DNA of 11,886 nt, from NCBI GenBank assembly GCA_031420365.1, contig JANOMP010000401.1, positions 1 to 11,886 of the forward strand, given 5' to 3'. This DNA is from Leadbetterella sp031420365 (GTDB lineage: Bacteria > Bacteroidota > Bacteroidia > Cytophagales > Spirosomataceae). The position numbers and the translations under genes are program-made. The notes below the pieces were generated by a model that was not told where the DNA came from, searched no databases, and saw only the letters and a list, made by a program, of their open reading frames with translations. This document shows, piece by piece, positions 1 to 7,304 of the stretch (its first letter is position 1; each line of letters opens with the position of its first letter).

Positions 1-117
1 GCAATAGGATTTGGTTGTTGGAGTACGGGGAATATTACAGATAAAATGGTAAATGAATATTTGGAACATCATAGAAATCCTGATTCTAATGACAACACAA
101 ATTTCATCGTTGAATAG
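1..117 (+). CDS. Y1 (IS200/RAYT-like) transposase, C-terminal fragment
   Basis: The window opens inside a reading frame in frame 1 that runs 38 codons to a TAG. The translated tail contains CWSTGNITDKMVNEYLEHH and ends FIVE. This is the end I know from Bacteroidota IS200/IS605-type HUH (Y1) transposases, including the REP-associated tyrosine transposases, where the last helix follows a WS-G-(N/D)-IT motif. Such enzymes cut and rejoin single-stranded DNA at small hairpins. The catalytic HUH motif and tyrosine would lie upstream of the window, so activity cannot be judged. Two perfect hairpins follow the stop codon immediately, which fits this family. Confidence 0.75.
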   Translation, partial: AIGFGCWSTGNITDKMVNEYLEHHRNPDSNDNTNFIVE

Positions 118-134
118 GCAGACTTTCAGTCTGT
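118..134. repeat. REP-like hairpin 1 after the transposase
   Basis: CAGACT-TTC-AGTCTG is a perfect 6-bp stem with a 3-base loop at 119-133, closed by a possible G-T pair at 118/134. It begins one base after the transposase stop. Its core, GACTTTCAGTC, closely resembles the core of the next hairpin, so the two look like a pair. Y1 transposases recognise such hairpins at element ends or as REP units. Confidence 0.7.
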
Positions 135-142
135 ACGAAAAT

Positions 143-161
143 TATGGACTTTTAGTCCATA
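143..161. repeat. REP-like hairpin 2
   Basis: TATGGACT-TTT-AGTCCATA is a perfect 8-bp stem with a 3-base loop. It lies 8 bases after hairpin 1 and shares the GACTTTYAGTC core. Together they form a small REP-doublet-like unit beside the transposase gene. Confidence 0.75.
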
Positions 162-324
162 GTGGTTTATTCAGCAGCAGTTACGGGCTGACGATTTTCA
201 AATACCACCACATCGCCAAGCCGTAGCCCTTATTCGTGACCCATTTATTTAGGGTCTCCTTGAAGTTTTCAAATTTTTAGTAAATCTCGGAATTTTCCAT
301 ATTTCAGGCTCAATTATTTTTTAG

Positions 325-800
325 ATTTTCTATCATGAATGGATACAAATAGAAGACGAAACCATGGAGATGATGGCACTAACTGAAGATTTAAGAAATT
401 CTAAAAGTAAACCAAAAACCATGTTTAAAGCTACAGAAGCCACATGGGCAAAAAAACTGGAAACAGTAAAAGCAGGGAATACTTCTGGCTATATAACCGA
501 TGGCCCTTGGTTTTATAGGAATAAAGGCAGCAAATTATTAATGCTATGGTCGAGTTTCGGCGATAAAGGCTATGCTGTAGGTTTGGCCGAATCATCTAAT
601 GGTAAACTGAATGTAAATGAAAACTAAAAGAAAAACTATTTAAAAAAGACGGCGGTCATGCAATGATTTTTAATACTTTTGATAGTAAAATGATTTTGAC
701 ATTACATCAACCCAATTCAGGAGAAATAAGAGCTAGGATTTTTGAAGTTTTCGAGGAAAACGAAATACTTAAAGTAGGAAATATGATAGATATTAACTAA
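325..800 (+). pseudogene. GH43-like glycoside hydrolase, decayed C-terminal half
   Basis: Frame 1 reads FYHEWIQIEDETMEMMALTEDL from 328 and continues through ITDGPWFYRNKG and LLMLWSSF to NGKLN. Frame 3 then carries on with KEKLFKKDGGHAMIF, MILTLHQPN and ARIFEVFEEN to a TAA at 798-800. Read together this is the C-terminal half of a GH43 protein (arabinanase/xylosidase-type beta-propeller; the ..HEW, DGPWF and DGGHGM-F motifs are typical). Two lesions are visible. One base is missing at about 613, where GGT is expected. The Trp codon that should follow at 618-620 is TGA. The N-terminal blades and the first catalytic residues are absent, and the reading frame runs into TAG at 322-324. The ATG at 364 is only an internal Met. 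Neither fragment should give a working enzyme. Confidence 0.8.
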
Positions 801-817
801 TATTGACTTTATAAACA

Positions 818-2383
818 ATGAAAAAAATACTTCTTTTATTACTTTTAATACCAATCATTACTGCATATAAACAAACTGTGAAAGAGGATAAAAAACCTAA
901 TATCCTCTACATAGTTGCTGATGATGCAGGCTTTGACATGAGTGCCTATGGTAGGAAATGGGTGAATACGCCCGCCTTCGATAAAATAGCCAAAGAAGGG
1001 ATTTTGTTTCAAAATGCTTACACCCCCAATGCAAAATGTGCTCCTTCTCGCTCCTGTATGCTGACTGGTAGAAATCCATGGCAGTTGGATGCCGCCATGA
1101 ATCATGGAATTTTCTTTCCCAATTATTTCAAAACCTACACAGAAACCTTGCACGAAAACGGCTATTTTGTGGGATATACGGGTAAAGGTTACGCCCCGGG
1201 TGAAGCATTAAAAGAAGACGGAAGCAAGCGAGAATTATTGATTAGAGACTTTTCGACCCATAAAACTACCCCTCCCACCAAAGAAATTTCTAACAATGAT
1301 TATGCAAGCAACTTTGCAGAATTTTTGAATCAATCCAATGAAAAGCCTTGGGCTTTTTGGTTGGGTTTCATCGAGCCACATCGAGCTTACGAATATGGAA
1401 GTGGTGTAGCCAAAGGAGGCAAAAAATTGGAAATGGTGGACAGAATTCCAAAATACTACCCCGATTCAGAAACAACACGCCATGATTTATTAGATTATGC
1501 AATGGAGATTGAATACATGGACAGTCACGTTGCACGAGTTTTGAAAACATTGGAAGAAAACGGTCAAATAGATAACACTTTAATAGTGTTCACCTCTGAT
1601 CACGGAATGCCGTTTCCACGTGTAAAAGGCAATCAATATGAAAACGCTAACCACGTACCTTTTGCTGTGATGTGGAAAAATGGCATTAAAAACACTGGCA
1701 GAGTTGTAAATGACTACGTAAACATGACCGACCTCGCCCCAACATTTCTAGAAGTGGCAGGCATTACTCCCTTAAACTCGGGAATGAGGCCTATAACAGG
1801 CAAAAGTTTGGTTTCTATTTTTAATTCAAGCAAGGCAGGACAAGTGGAGGCCAATAGAAATTTCCAATTGGTAGGACAAGAACGCCACGATTTTGGAAGA
1901 CCGAAAGACGAAGGCTATCCTGTAAGAGGAATACACAAAAACGGGTTTCTATATCTCAAAAATTTTGAACCCGACCGTTGGCCAGCCTGTAATCCTGAAA
2001 CGGGTTATCTAAATTGTGATGGTGGAGCTATTAAAACAATGCTTCTAGACAACAGACGTAAAGGCATTGATACATATTTCTGGAGCTTAGCTTTTGGCAA
2101 ACGCCCCACCGAAGAATTGTACGATTTAAAAAAAGACCCCGATTGTGTAATTAATTTAGCTCAAAACACTAAATTGCAAGTCATTAAAAAGTCAATGGAG
2201 AAAGAAATGGAGGAGAAATTATTGGCACAAGGCGACCTGCGTATGCAAGGCTACGGCCGCCTTTACGAGCAATACCCAAAAACAGACATTAATGGTTTTT
2301 ATGAGCGCTTTATGAAAGGAGAAAAATTTAAATTAGGCTGGGTAAATGAAAGCGATTTTGAAAAAGAAATAATAAACGATTAA
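818..2383 (+). CDS. secreted type I sulfatase, heparan N-sulfatase-like
   Basis: A 521-residue arylsulfatase-superfamily enzyme predicted to hydrolyse sulfate groups from a polysaccharide in the periplasm. Residues 1-17 are a Sec signal peptide (KK then LLLLLL) without a lipobox cysteine. The metal ligands D35-D36 follow (VADDAGFD). The sulfatase signature C-A-P-S-R is at 74-78, where C74 would be converted to formylglycine by a maturase encoded elsewhere. Other expected active-site residues are K123 (GYTGKG), H188 (EPHR) and D261-H262 (FTSDHG). The motifs MDSHVARVLK, SDHGMPFP and ELYDLKKDP match the sulfamidase/SGSH branch best, so N-sulfoglucosamine-type substrates are a reasonable guess; the exact substrate is inference. 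The start is the only ATG that gives a signal peptide. It follows a dead GH43 gene, suggesting a once larger polysaccharide-use locus, and a membrane hydroxylase gene follows 41 bases later. Confidence 0.9.
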   Translation: MKKILLLLLLIPIITAYKQTVKEDKKPNILYIVADDAGFDMSAYGRKWVNTPAFDKIAKEGILFQNAYTPNAKCAPSRSCMLTGRNPWQLDAAMNHGIFFPNYFKTYTETLHENGYFVGYTGKGYAPGEALKEDGSKRELLIRDFSTHKTTPPTKEISNNDYASNFAEFLNQSNEKPWAFWLGFIEPHRAYEYGSGVAKGGKKLEMVDRIPKYYPDSETTRHDLLDYAMEIEYMDSHVARVLKTLEENGQIDNTLIVFTSDHGMPFPRVKGNQYENANHVPFAVMWKNGIKNTGRVVNDYVNMTDLAPTFLEVAGITPLNSGMRPITGKSLVSIFNSSKAGQVEANRNFQLVGQERHDFGRPKDEGYPVRGIHKNGFLYLKNFEPDRWPACNPETGYLNCDGGAIKTMLLDNRRKGIDTYFWSLAFGKRPTEELYDLKKDPDCVINLAQNTKLQVIKKSMEKEMEEKLLAQGDLRMQGYGRLYEQYPKTDINGFYERFMKGEKFKLGWVNESDFEKEIIND

Positions 2384-2401
2384 ATATTGACATTTTATAC
2401 C

Positions 2402-2422
2402 TTAAACATTAAACCTTAAACC
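2402..2422 (+). repeat. three tandem 7-bp repeats before the hydroxylase start
   Basis: TTAAACA-TTAAACC-TTAAACC sits directly before TT-ATG of the next gene. It takes the place where a ribosome-binding site would be. AT-rich leaders are normal in Bacteroidota, but an exact heptamer array ending two bases from the start codon could vary in copy number and alter expression. The effect is inference. Confidence 0.6.
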
Positions 2423-2424
2423 TT

Positions 2425-3486
2425 ATGAAATTTTTACGAAATATTGAGTTATTTCTCACTCGTTTTATTCGTCCCGTCGAGATGCTAGCCCATCGGTATA
2501 TGCTAGCACCAATTCGGTTTTTATTACGGCAAATTGACCCTTTGGCCGAGAGAATTGAGGGTACTCTTTTTAAGAAAATATTACAAGTAACCATTTACCC
2601 TCTTTTCATGGTTTTAACTTTCGTAATTGGATTTAAACTAGTCGAAAACGGAATAAAATTCAAAACATTCACAGATACTATATTTATGTTTTTGGTATTT
2701 GGGGCTATTTTTGCACCCTTAGAAAGACTGATTCCGTGGAGTAAACGATGGCAAGACGACACCGAGTTACCCTCCGATTGGTTTATGTTTTTTGGCGGTA
2801 AACTTTGGGGCGACTACATAAATAAACCTCTCGGAATAGCGGCCACTGCATGGGTTGTTCAAGAAATTTCTCCTGAAATTGGAAAGCAGATTTGGCCCAT
2901 TGAACTTCACCCTGTTGTGCAAGTCTTACTTTTGCTTTCAGTAGTTGATTTTTTTCGATATTGGTATCATCGCTGGATGCACACCAACGAATTTATGTGG
3001 CGTTGGCATGCAGTTCATCATTCTTCAGAAAGGCTATATTGGTTCAATGGCACTCGGTCGCATCCACTCGAAGGCTTGGTTTCGAGCATTATTTGGGCTA
3101 TTCCTTTTGCTTTAATAAAAGCCCCGGTTGAAATTGTCTTTGTAACAAACTTACTTGGCCGTACTATCGGAAGATTCCAACATACTAACTTGGATTTAAT
3201 TTTGGGACCCTTTGACTATATATTTTCAAGCCCTAAAAACCACCGTTATCATCATTCAAAGAGCCATGTGGTTGGGCATACCAATTACGGCGGTGATGTT
3301 ATTTTTTGGGACATTCTATTTGGGACTTTCTATTTACCAAAGGGCGAGGAACCTAGTGATGACATTGGAATTGAAGAAATGCCCAACTATCCCAAATCTT
3401 TCTTTGGGTTAATGTTAGCTCCTTTTACCTATGGACAATTGAAAAAAGAAGCCGCTGAATTGGAAAAAAGCAAGACACAAACATAA
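2425..3486 (+). CDS. sterol desaturase / fatty acid hydroxylase family membrane protein
   Basis: A 353-residue integral membrane di-iron oxygenase of the fatty acid hydroxylase superfamily (PF04116 type). These enzymes hydroxylate or desaturate lipids at a di-iron centre held by clustered histidines. The clusters visible here are H182-x3-H186 (YHRWMHT), H195-x2-H198-H199 (WHAVHHSS), H213 (RSHP), H253 (FQHTN) and H273-x2-H276-H277 (NHRYHHS), with H281 and H285 following. Hydrophobic stretches at about 55-72, 84-98, 163-178 and 220-245 fit membrane helices. The C-terminal GGDVIFWDILFGTFYLP block is typical of the bacterial branch. The lipid substrate cannot be read from sequence. The gene lies 41 bases after the sulfatase, probably co-transcribed, with no obvious functional link. 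The start is preceded by the heptamer array. Confidence 0.88.
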   Translation: MKFLRNIELFLTRFIRPVEMLAHRYMLAPIRFLLRQIDPLAERIEGTLFKKILQVTIYPLFMVLTFVIGFKLVENGIKFKTFTDTIFMFLVFGAIFAPLERLIPWSKRWQDDTELPSDWFMFFGGKLWGDYINKPLGIAATAWVVQEISPEIGKQIWPIELHPVVQVLLLLSVVDFFRYWYHRWMHTNEFMWRWHAVHHSSERLYWFNGTRSHPLEGLVSSIIWAIPFALIKAPVEIVFVTNLLGRTIGRFQHTNLDLILGPFDYIFSSPKNHRYHHSKSHVVGHTNYGGDVIFWDILFGTFYLPKGEEPSDDIGIEEMPNYPKSFFGLMLAPFTYGQLKKEAAELEKSKTQT

Positions 3487-3505
3487 ATGAAGCTTTGTGC
3501 TTCGT
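3487..3505 (+). terminator. small hairpin after the hydroxylase gene, possible weak terminator
   Basis: ATGAAGC-TTTGT-GCTTCGT forms a 7-bp stem with one G-T pair, starting directly after the stop codon. There is no T-run after it, so intrinsic termination is uncertain. It may instead belong to the degenerate attC-like segment that follows. Confidence 0.35.
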
Positions 3506-3506
3506 A

Positions 3507-3580
3507 TCAAGTTTCAGTGCAGGCGGACAGTTTAGTGCTCCGAAATCCGCTTCTTCGCCAAGCGCCAAACCGTTATGCCT
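3507..3580 (+). other. attC-like right half and head of cassette A
   Basis: The segment ends in CGTTATGCCT at 3571-3580, and GTTATGCCT is the exact reverse complement of AGGCATAAC at 9424-9432, the tail of the same module. Before it, a GCGGA...TCCGC pair (about 3524/3556) and GGC...GCC complements give local fold-back. A full left arm ending in ...AAC is not seen, so this looks like only the right half of an attC site, or a worn attI/attC. This marks the left limit of the cassette-like array. The remaining gene-free sequence up to 3832 holds the inverted repeat described separately. The short reading frame at 3495-3704 is not a convincing gene. Confidence 0.5.
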
Positions 3581-3645
3581 CATTGTAAAAAGACAGACAG
3601 ACATTCAAAACATAGACAGAAAAAATGAAAGACAGCCAACCCTTC

Positions 3646-3710
3646 GCAAAATTAAATGTGGTGTTTTGCCTACGCACTTGCCGACACAAAAACACCACAT
3701 TTAATTTTGC
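3646..3710. repeat. perfect 22-bp inverted repeat, module-border repeat copy 1
   Basis: The arms 3646-3667 and 3689-3710 are perfect reverse complements over 22 bases (GCAAAATTAAATG... and ...CATTTAATTTTGC). They enclose a 21-base loop containing CCTACGCACTTGCC. The loop plus right arm resembles the repeats at 6040-6071 and 9290-9316. This is the longest exact palindrome in the window and stands between the cassette head and the methyltransferase gene. Confidence 0.85.
3702..3709 (+). promoter_or_regulatory. Bacteroidota -7-like box before the methyltransferase
   Basis: TAATTTTG matches the Bacteroidota sigma -7 consensus TAnnTTTG. A weak CTTG sits 21 bases upstream, where TTTG is expected. 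It lies 123 bases before the methyltransferase start. The same octamer occurs at 6062-6069 before the SIR2 gene because both are part of the border repeat; a spaced -33 box is lacking there. Confidence 0.3.
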
Positions 3711-3832
3711 CCAACCGCACCCAAAGCCCACCCATCACCAGACAAGTGAACTGTTGACAATTTGGAAATAGTTTTGGTCAATAAAAAAGATAAAAATCGT
3801 AACTTGCCGACTTAAAATTAAGAGAGATAAAA

Positions 3833-4939
3833 ATGCTTTTTGAAGAATATAAATATTTCAACTATCAGTTTCCAGAGCCACAGTATTTAGGTGCTAAACA
3901 CACTCATTTGGCTTGGATAAATAGGTTTATCCCCGAAAATGTAAAAACCGCTATTGACGCATTTGCAGGTTCACAGTCGGTTGCATATCTATTCAAACAA
4001 ATTGGATACAAAACAATAACAAACGACTTCTTAAATTTCAATAATCAAATTGGATTAGCTCTAATTGAAAATAAAGACAATAAACTTAACAATGATGATT
4101 TAAAACTTCTTTTTCAAAAATCTATAAACAAAAATGAATTTGAATTAATGGAAAACACATTTACAAATGTGTTTTTTGAAAAAGAAGAAGCAGAATTTTT
4201 AGACAATTTCAGGGCAAACATACCATTACTAGAAAATCCAATCAAACAAGCAATTGCCTTTGCCGTGATTAACCGAAGTATGACAAGAAAAATTACTATG
4301 GGACATTTTGGTCATACACAAGCGTTGGTTTATGCGAGTGACCCCGAAAGAATAAAACGTAACAGAAGTTTAATAAGACCAATTAAAGATATTTTTGAAG
4401 AAATACTTCCAAAATACAACAATGCTGTTTTCGACAACAACCAAGATAATCAGAGTTTTAATAAAAATATTTTAGAGTTATTGCCAACAGTTAAAAATGT
4501 TGATTTAGCTTATTTCGACCCTCCGTATTGCGACAGTCACGCAGACTATCAGGGTTTTTACCATTTACTTGAAACATACACGGAATATTGGAAGGATAAA
4601 GAATTTATAAACGGAATAAAACGATACGAACCACAACGAGTTAGTGGCTTTGACAAAAAACGTGATGTAATAAACTCTTTTGAAAAACTCTTTGAACTTT
4701 CAGAAGAAATCCCCAATTGGTTAATCAGTTACAATAATCGGAGCTATCCGGGAATTGAAGAGTTTGAAAAGATAATTTCAAAATATAGAGACGTAAAGGT
4801 TGAAGCAAAAACCTATCATAACGGCAGAGGAGGAAAAGGAAGTGTTGCAGGCAGTCAAGAGATATTATTCGTTTGCAAACCGAAGAAAAAACATTTTGTA
4901 CCAACCAATCAACAACAATTAGCTAATGAAAGATTTTAA
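3833..4939 (+). CDS. D12-class adenine-specific DNA methyltransferase (type II R-M)
   Basis: A 368-residue enzyme that transfers a methyl group from SAM to the N6 of adenine in its recognition site, protecting host DNA from the partner nuclease. The D12 (Dam-like, MethyltransfD12) layout is clear: an N-terminal substrate loop LGAKHTHLAWI (19-29), SAM-binding motif I DAFAGSQSV (42-50), catalytic motif IV DPPY at 229-232 (YFDPPYCDSH), and LISYNNRSYPG near the C-terminal third. Length and motif order are normal for a type II enzyme, and the gene looks intact. The recognition sequence cannot be read from the protein. Its last 14 bases overlap the start of the endonuclease gene, so the two are translationally coupled. 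It follows the 22-bp inverted repeat with a 122-base leader. Confidence 0.88.
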   Translation: MLFEEYKYFNYQFPEPQYLGAKHTHLAWINRFIPENVKTAIDAFAGSQSVAYLFKQIGYKTITNDFLNFNNQIGLALIENKDNKLNNDDLKLLFQKSINKNEFELMENTFTNVFFEKEEAEFLDNFRANIPLLENPIKQAIAFAVINRSMTRKITMGHFGHTQALVYASDPERIKRNRSLIRPIKDIFEEILPKYNNAVFDNNQDNQSFNKNILELLPTVKNVDLAYFDPPYCDSHADYQGFYHLLETYTEYWKDKEFINGIKRYEPQRVSGFDKKRDVINSFEKLFELSEEIPNWLISYNNRSYPGIEEFEKIISKYRDVKVEAKTYHNGRGGKGSVAGSQEILFVCKPKKKHFVPTNQQQLANERF

Positions 4940-6039
4940 TTACTGGAAGAAACTCCACGAAAGCGAACAGCTTCAAGAATTTAATACTGATAATGGCGGA
5001 CTGCTTTGGCTAAAAACTAAATCCATTATTCGCAAAGAATTAATTGCCGAATTTGTTGAGCAAAATAAAATTGAACTGGAAGAAACAGCATCTGGAAAAC
5101 AATTCGCAGAACTATTTAATCTTTTGAGTAAGAATTCAAAGGAATCTCACGGTCTATTTAGACGATTACATAAAAGAAAAATCTAAACAGCAACTTACAT
5201 CTCTCGATACCGTACAATTAGTTTCGGAACTTTTCAAACTCAAGCATTTTGAGTGGGGAGATTATCAGAATGATTTGAATAAACTTTTGGTAAGCAGATA
5301 TGTGAAGGTTTATAAATCCTACGATCAATTACTTTCCAAATTTGAAAAAGAAATTCACCCTCTCGTTCAAGCGTATGTTTTAAACAGTTGGTATAATCAC
5401 TGGTCAAGCATTTTGATTGAGCATATCTTTAAATCTCATAAATCCGTTCTTCCGACAGTTGGACAAATTAAAAGCGTTGACTTTTTCATCAACGATATTC
5501 CGTTTGATTTGAAAGTAACTTATCTTCCATCCGAATACATAAAAGAAAAGAGAAATGAAAAAGGTTATCCGGTGGAATTAACTTACTTAAAAACAAAAGC
5601 TAAAGAAGCAAATATTCTCTTTGACAAGAAAGCAAAACCAAGTGATATTTATTATGAGATAACAGAGAAATTAAAAAATAAGAATGACAAATTTTCAAAT
5701 GGGGTTCTTAAAAAATTAAAAGATGAGAAATTAGAAGTTCTCAAAGAAGCACAAGCCAATCCGCAAATATTATCAAAGTGGCTTTATGAAAATCAAAGTG
5801 CTCCACGCTTTGGTTCTGAAAACAGAATGTTTTTAGTCTTGGTTGACACAAATGATTTTTCAAGCTCTTGGAAACTAAAAAGGGACTTGGAATTATTAAA
5901 ACCAACAATTTTCAAATACCTTGACAATTTCAAACACACACCAGACAATACAAAAAAGTTAGAAGTTAAATTTAATTTTCCAAAAACCTCTGCGAATAAA
6001 TATGCTTCACTTGCCGATGTGATTTTCATAGTGAAATAG
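4926..6039 (+). pseudogene. type II restriction endonuclease, frameshifted
   Basis: The first part (4926-5186, frame 3) begins MKDFNYWKKLHESEQLQ. Frame 1 is open from 5128 to 6039 and continues the protein as YLDDYIKEKSKQQLTSL, then QLVSELFKLKHFEWGDY and onward. One extra base near 5154, in TCTCACGGTCTATTTAGAC, explains the switch; restored, the product would be about 371 residues. The second part has no ATG before its conserved-looking region, only a TTG at 5275, so it is a continuation and not a separate gene. VDFFINDIPFDLKVT (D and DLK near 5479-5514) looks like a PD-(D/E)XK nuclease core. The overlap with the methyltransferase supports a restriction partner. A sequencing error or recoding could also explain the break. 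The recognition site is unknown. Confidence 0.7.
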
Positions 6040-6071
6040 CCAACGCATTTGCAAGCACATTTAATTTTGCC
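6040..6071. repeat. module-border repeat copy 2
   Basis: CCAACGCATTTG at 6040-6051, three bases, then GCACATTTAATTTTGCC. It begins directly after the endonuclease stop codon. The 12-mer and the following GCACATTT recur with the same 3-base spacing at 9290-9312. The ACATTTAATTTTGCC part recurs in the right arm of the palindrome at 3646-3710. It separates the restriction-modification module from the SIR2-HerA module and contains a TAnnTTTG-like box 41 bases before the SIR2 start. Confidence 0.75.
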
Positions 6072-6110
6072 CTCCAACAATAATCATATTCACAAGACAG
6101 AGAAACATCA

Positions 6111-7304
6111 ATGGAAAAAATAAACGTAATAAGAGAAGTTAGAGAATTAAAGACGCATTTATCATACTCTAAAAATGTTGGTTTCTTTTTTGGCGCAGGG
6201 ACATCTTGTGCGTTGAAAATTCCAAATGTTGAGCAACTCACAACAGGCATTGAAGCAAAATTAACCGCTGACTTTCTTGCTAATTTTAAAATTGTAAAAG
6301 CCGATTTAGAAACATCTATTACAGACAGAAACGTAAATATTGAAGACATCTTAAATCATATCCGTAGAATAAGAGAAATTACAGGCGAAAAGGACAATAA
6401 AAAATATGAAGGAGTAACTGGAGAATCAGCAAAGTTGCTTGACAAAGAAATATGCACAATCATTTACGATATCATAGCAGAAAAAGAAGCCGAAGCTGAC
6501 ATTGAAAAAACCAAAAAGTTTTTTGCTTGGCTTAGCCTTTTAAATCGTGATTTCTCTAAAGAAGTATTTACTACTAACTATGACCTAATAATTGAAAAAT
6601 CATTAGAGGCTAGCCAAATACCCTATTTTGACGGTTTTGTTGGCTCTTACGAGCCATTCTTTTGGCAAGAGAGCATTGACCAATTTGTAAATAAAAACGA
6701 CTTAACTCAAAACTGGATTAGACTTTGGAAAATCCACGGTTCATTAAGTTGGTTTTGGAAATTAGACCCGAAAACAAAAGCACAGAAAATTATCCGAATT
6801 GGTAAAATTGAAAATATCAAAAAAGAGGAAAATGAGTTAGTAATTTATCCATCGAAAGAGAAATATGATTCATCAAAAAAGCAACCATTCATTGCTTATT
6901 TCGACAGGCTTAAAAATTATCTTTTAAGCGGTGAGTTATTATTTGTATTCACAGGTTACTCCTTTTCAGACCAGCACATAAACGAAATTATATTCAACTG
7001 TTTAAGACAAAATAACCGCCTAACAGCCTTGGTTTTTTTCTTCCAAGATTCAGAAGTAGAAAGTTTACATAATCAAACTTCATCTTATATGAACCTTAAT
7101 GTTTTCGGACCTAAAAAAGCAATAATAAACGGAACCCTTGGAGAATGGGAATACATTTCAACTGACCTAAAGCCAAATGAAAAGGCAGATTCTTATTGGG
7201 ATGAAACAGACGGTAAATTTAAACTTGGCGACTTTAATGAACTTGTAAATTTCCTTATTTCTAATTCAGGAAAAAAGGAAGCAATAGATACAATCGTAAA
7301 ATGA
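6111..7304 (+). CDS. SIR2-domain NADase subunit of a SIR2-HerA defence system
   Basis: A 397-residue SIR2-like protein. In characterised SIR2-HerA systems this subunit degrades NAD+ when phage infection is sensed, stopping phage replication by cell shutdown. The NAD-binding glycine motif FFFGAGTS is at 25-32, the catalytic-type TTNYD at 154-158, and the conserved histidine in WKIHGSLSW at H209. The closing motif FTGYSFSDQHINEII, typical of defence SIR2_2 proteins, is at 280-294. Zinc-binding cysteine pairs of deacetylase sirtuins are absent, which favours NAD hydrolysis. The stop overlaps the HerA start by four bases (ATGA), so the two are made together. The start is the first ATG after the border repeat. 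Confidence 0.9.
   Translation: MEKINVIREVRELKTHLSYSKNVGFFFGAGTSCALKIPNVEQLTTGIEAKLTADFLANFKIVKADLETSITDRNVNIEDILNHIRRIREITGEKDNKKYEGVTGESAKLLDKEICTIIYDIIAEKEAEADIEKTKKFFAWLSLLNRDFSKEVFTTNYDLIIEKSLEASQIPYFDGFVGSYEPFFWQESIDQFVNKNDLTQNWIRLWKIHGSLSWFWKLDPKTKAQKIIRIGKIENIKKEENELVIYPSKEKYDSSKKQPFIAYFDRLKNYLLSGELLFVFTGYSFSDQHINEIIFNCLRQNNRLTALVFFFQDSEVESLHNQTSSYMNLNVFGPKKAIINGTLGEWEYISTDLKPNEKADSYWDETDGKFKLGDFNELVNFLISNSGKKEAIDTIVK

Noticed and set aside
364..627. An 87-residue protein starting at ATG 364
   Set aside because: The same frame carries GH43 sequence before this Met, and the family continues in another frame after the stop, so it is part of a pseudogene.
801..2400. TATTGAC-rich stretches just after the stops at 800 and 2383 as shared promoters
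   Set aside because: They resemble each other and the housekeeping TTGAC of other bacteria, but do not fit the Bacteroidota TTTG/TAnnTTTG pattern, and the similarity is short and AT-rich.
3495..3704. A 69-codon open frame between the hydroxylase and methyltransferase genes
   Set aside because: It runs through the attC-like half site and the 22-bp inverted repeat, has a low-complexity, unlikely protein composition, and matches no family I know.
5275..6039. A stand-alone nuclease gene starting at TTG 5275
   Set aside because: The frame is open upstream to 5128 and carries sequence that continues the 4926 frame; treating it as separate would leave both parts incomplete.
6048..6069. A full promoter for the SIR2 gene made of TTTG (6048) and TAATTTTG (6062)
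   Set aside because: The gap is 10 bases, about half the usual 19-21, so only the -7-like box can be noted.
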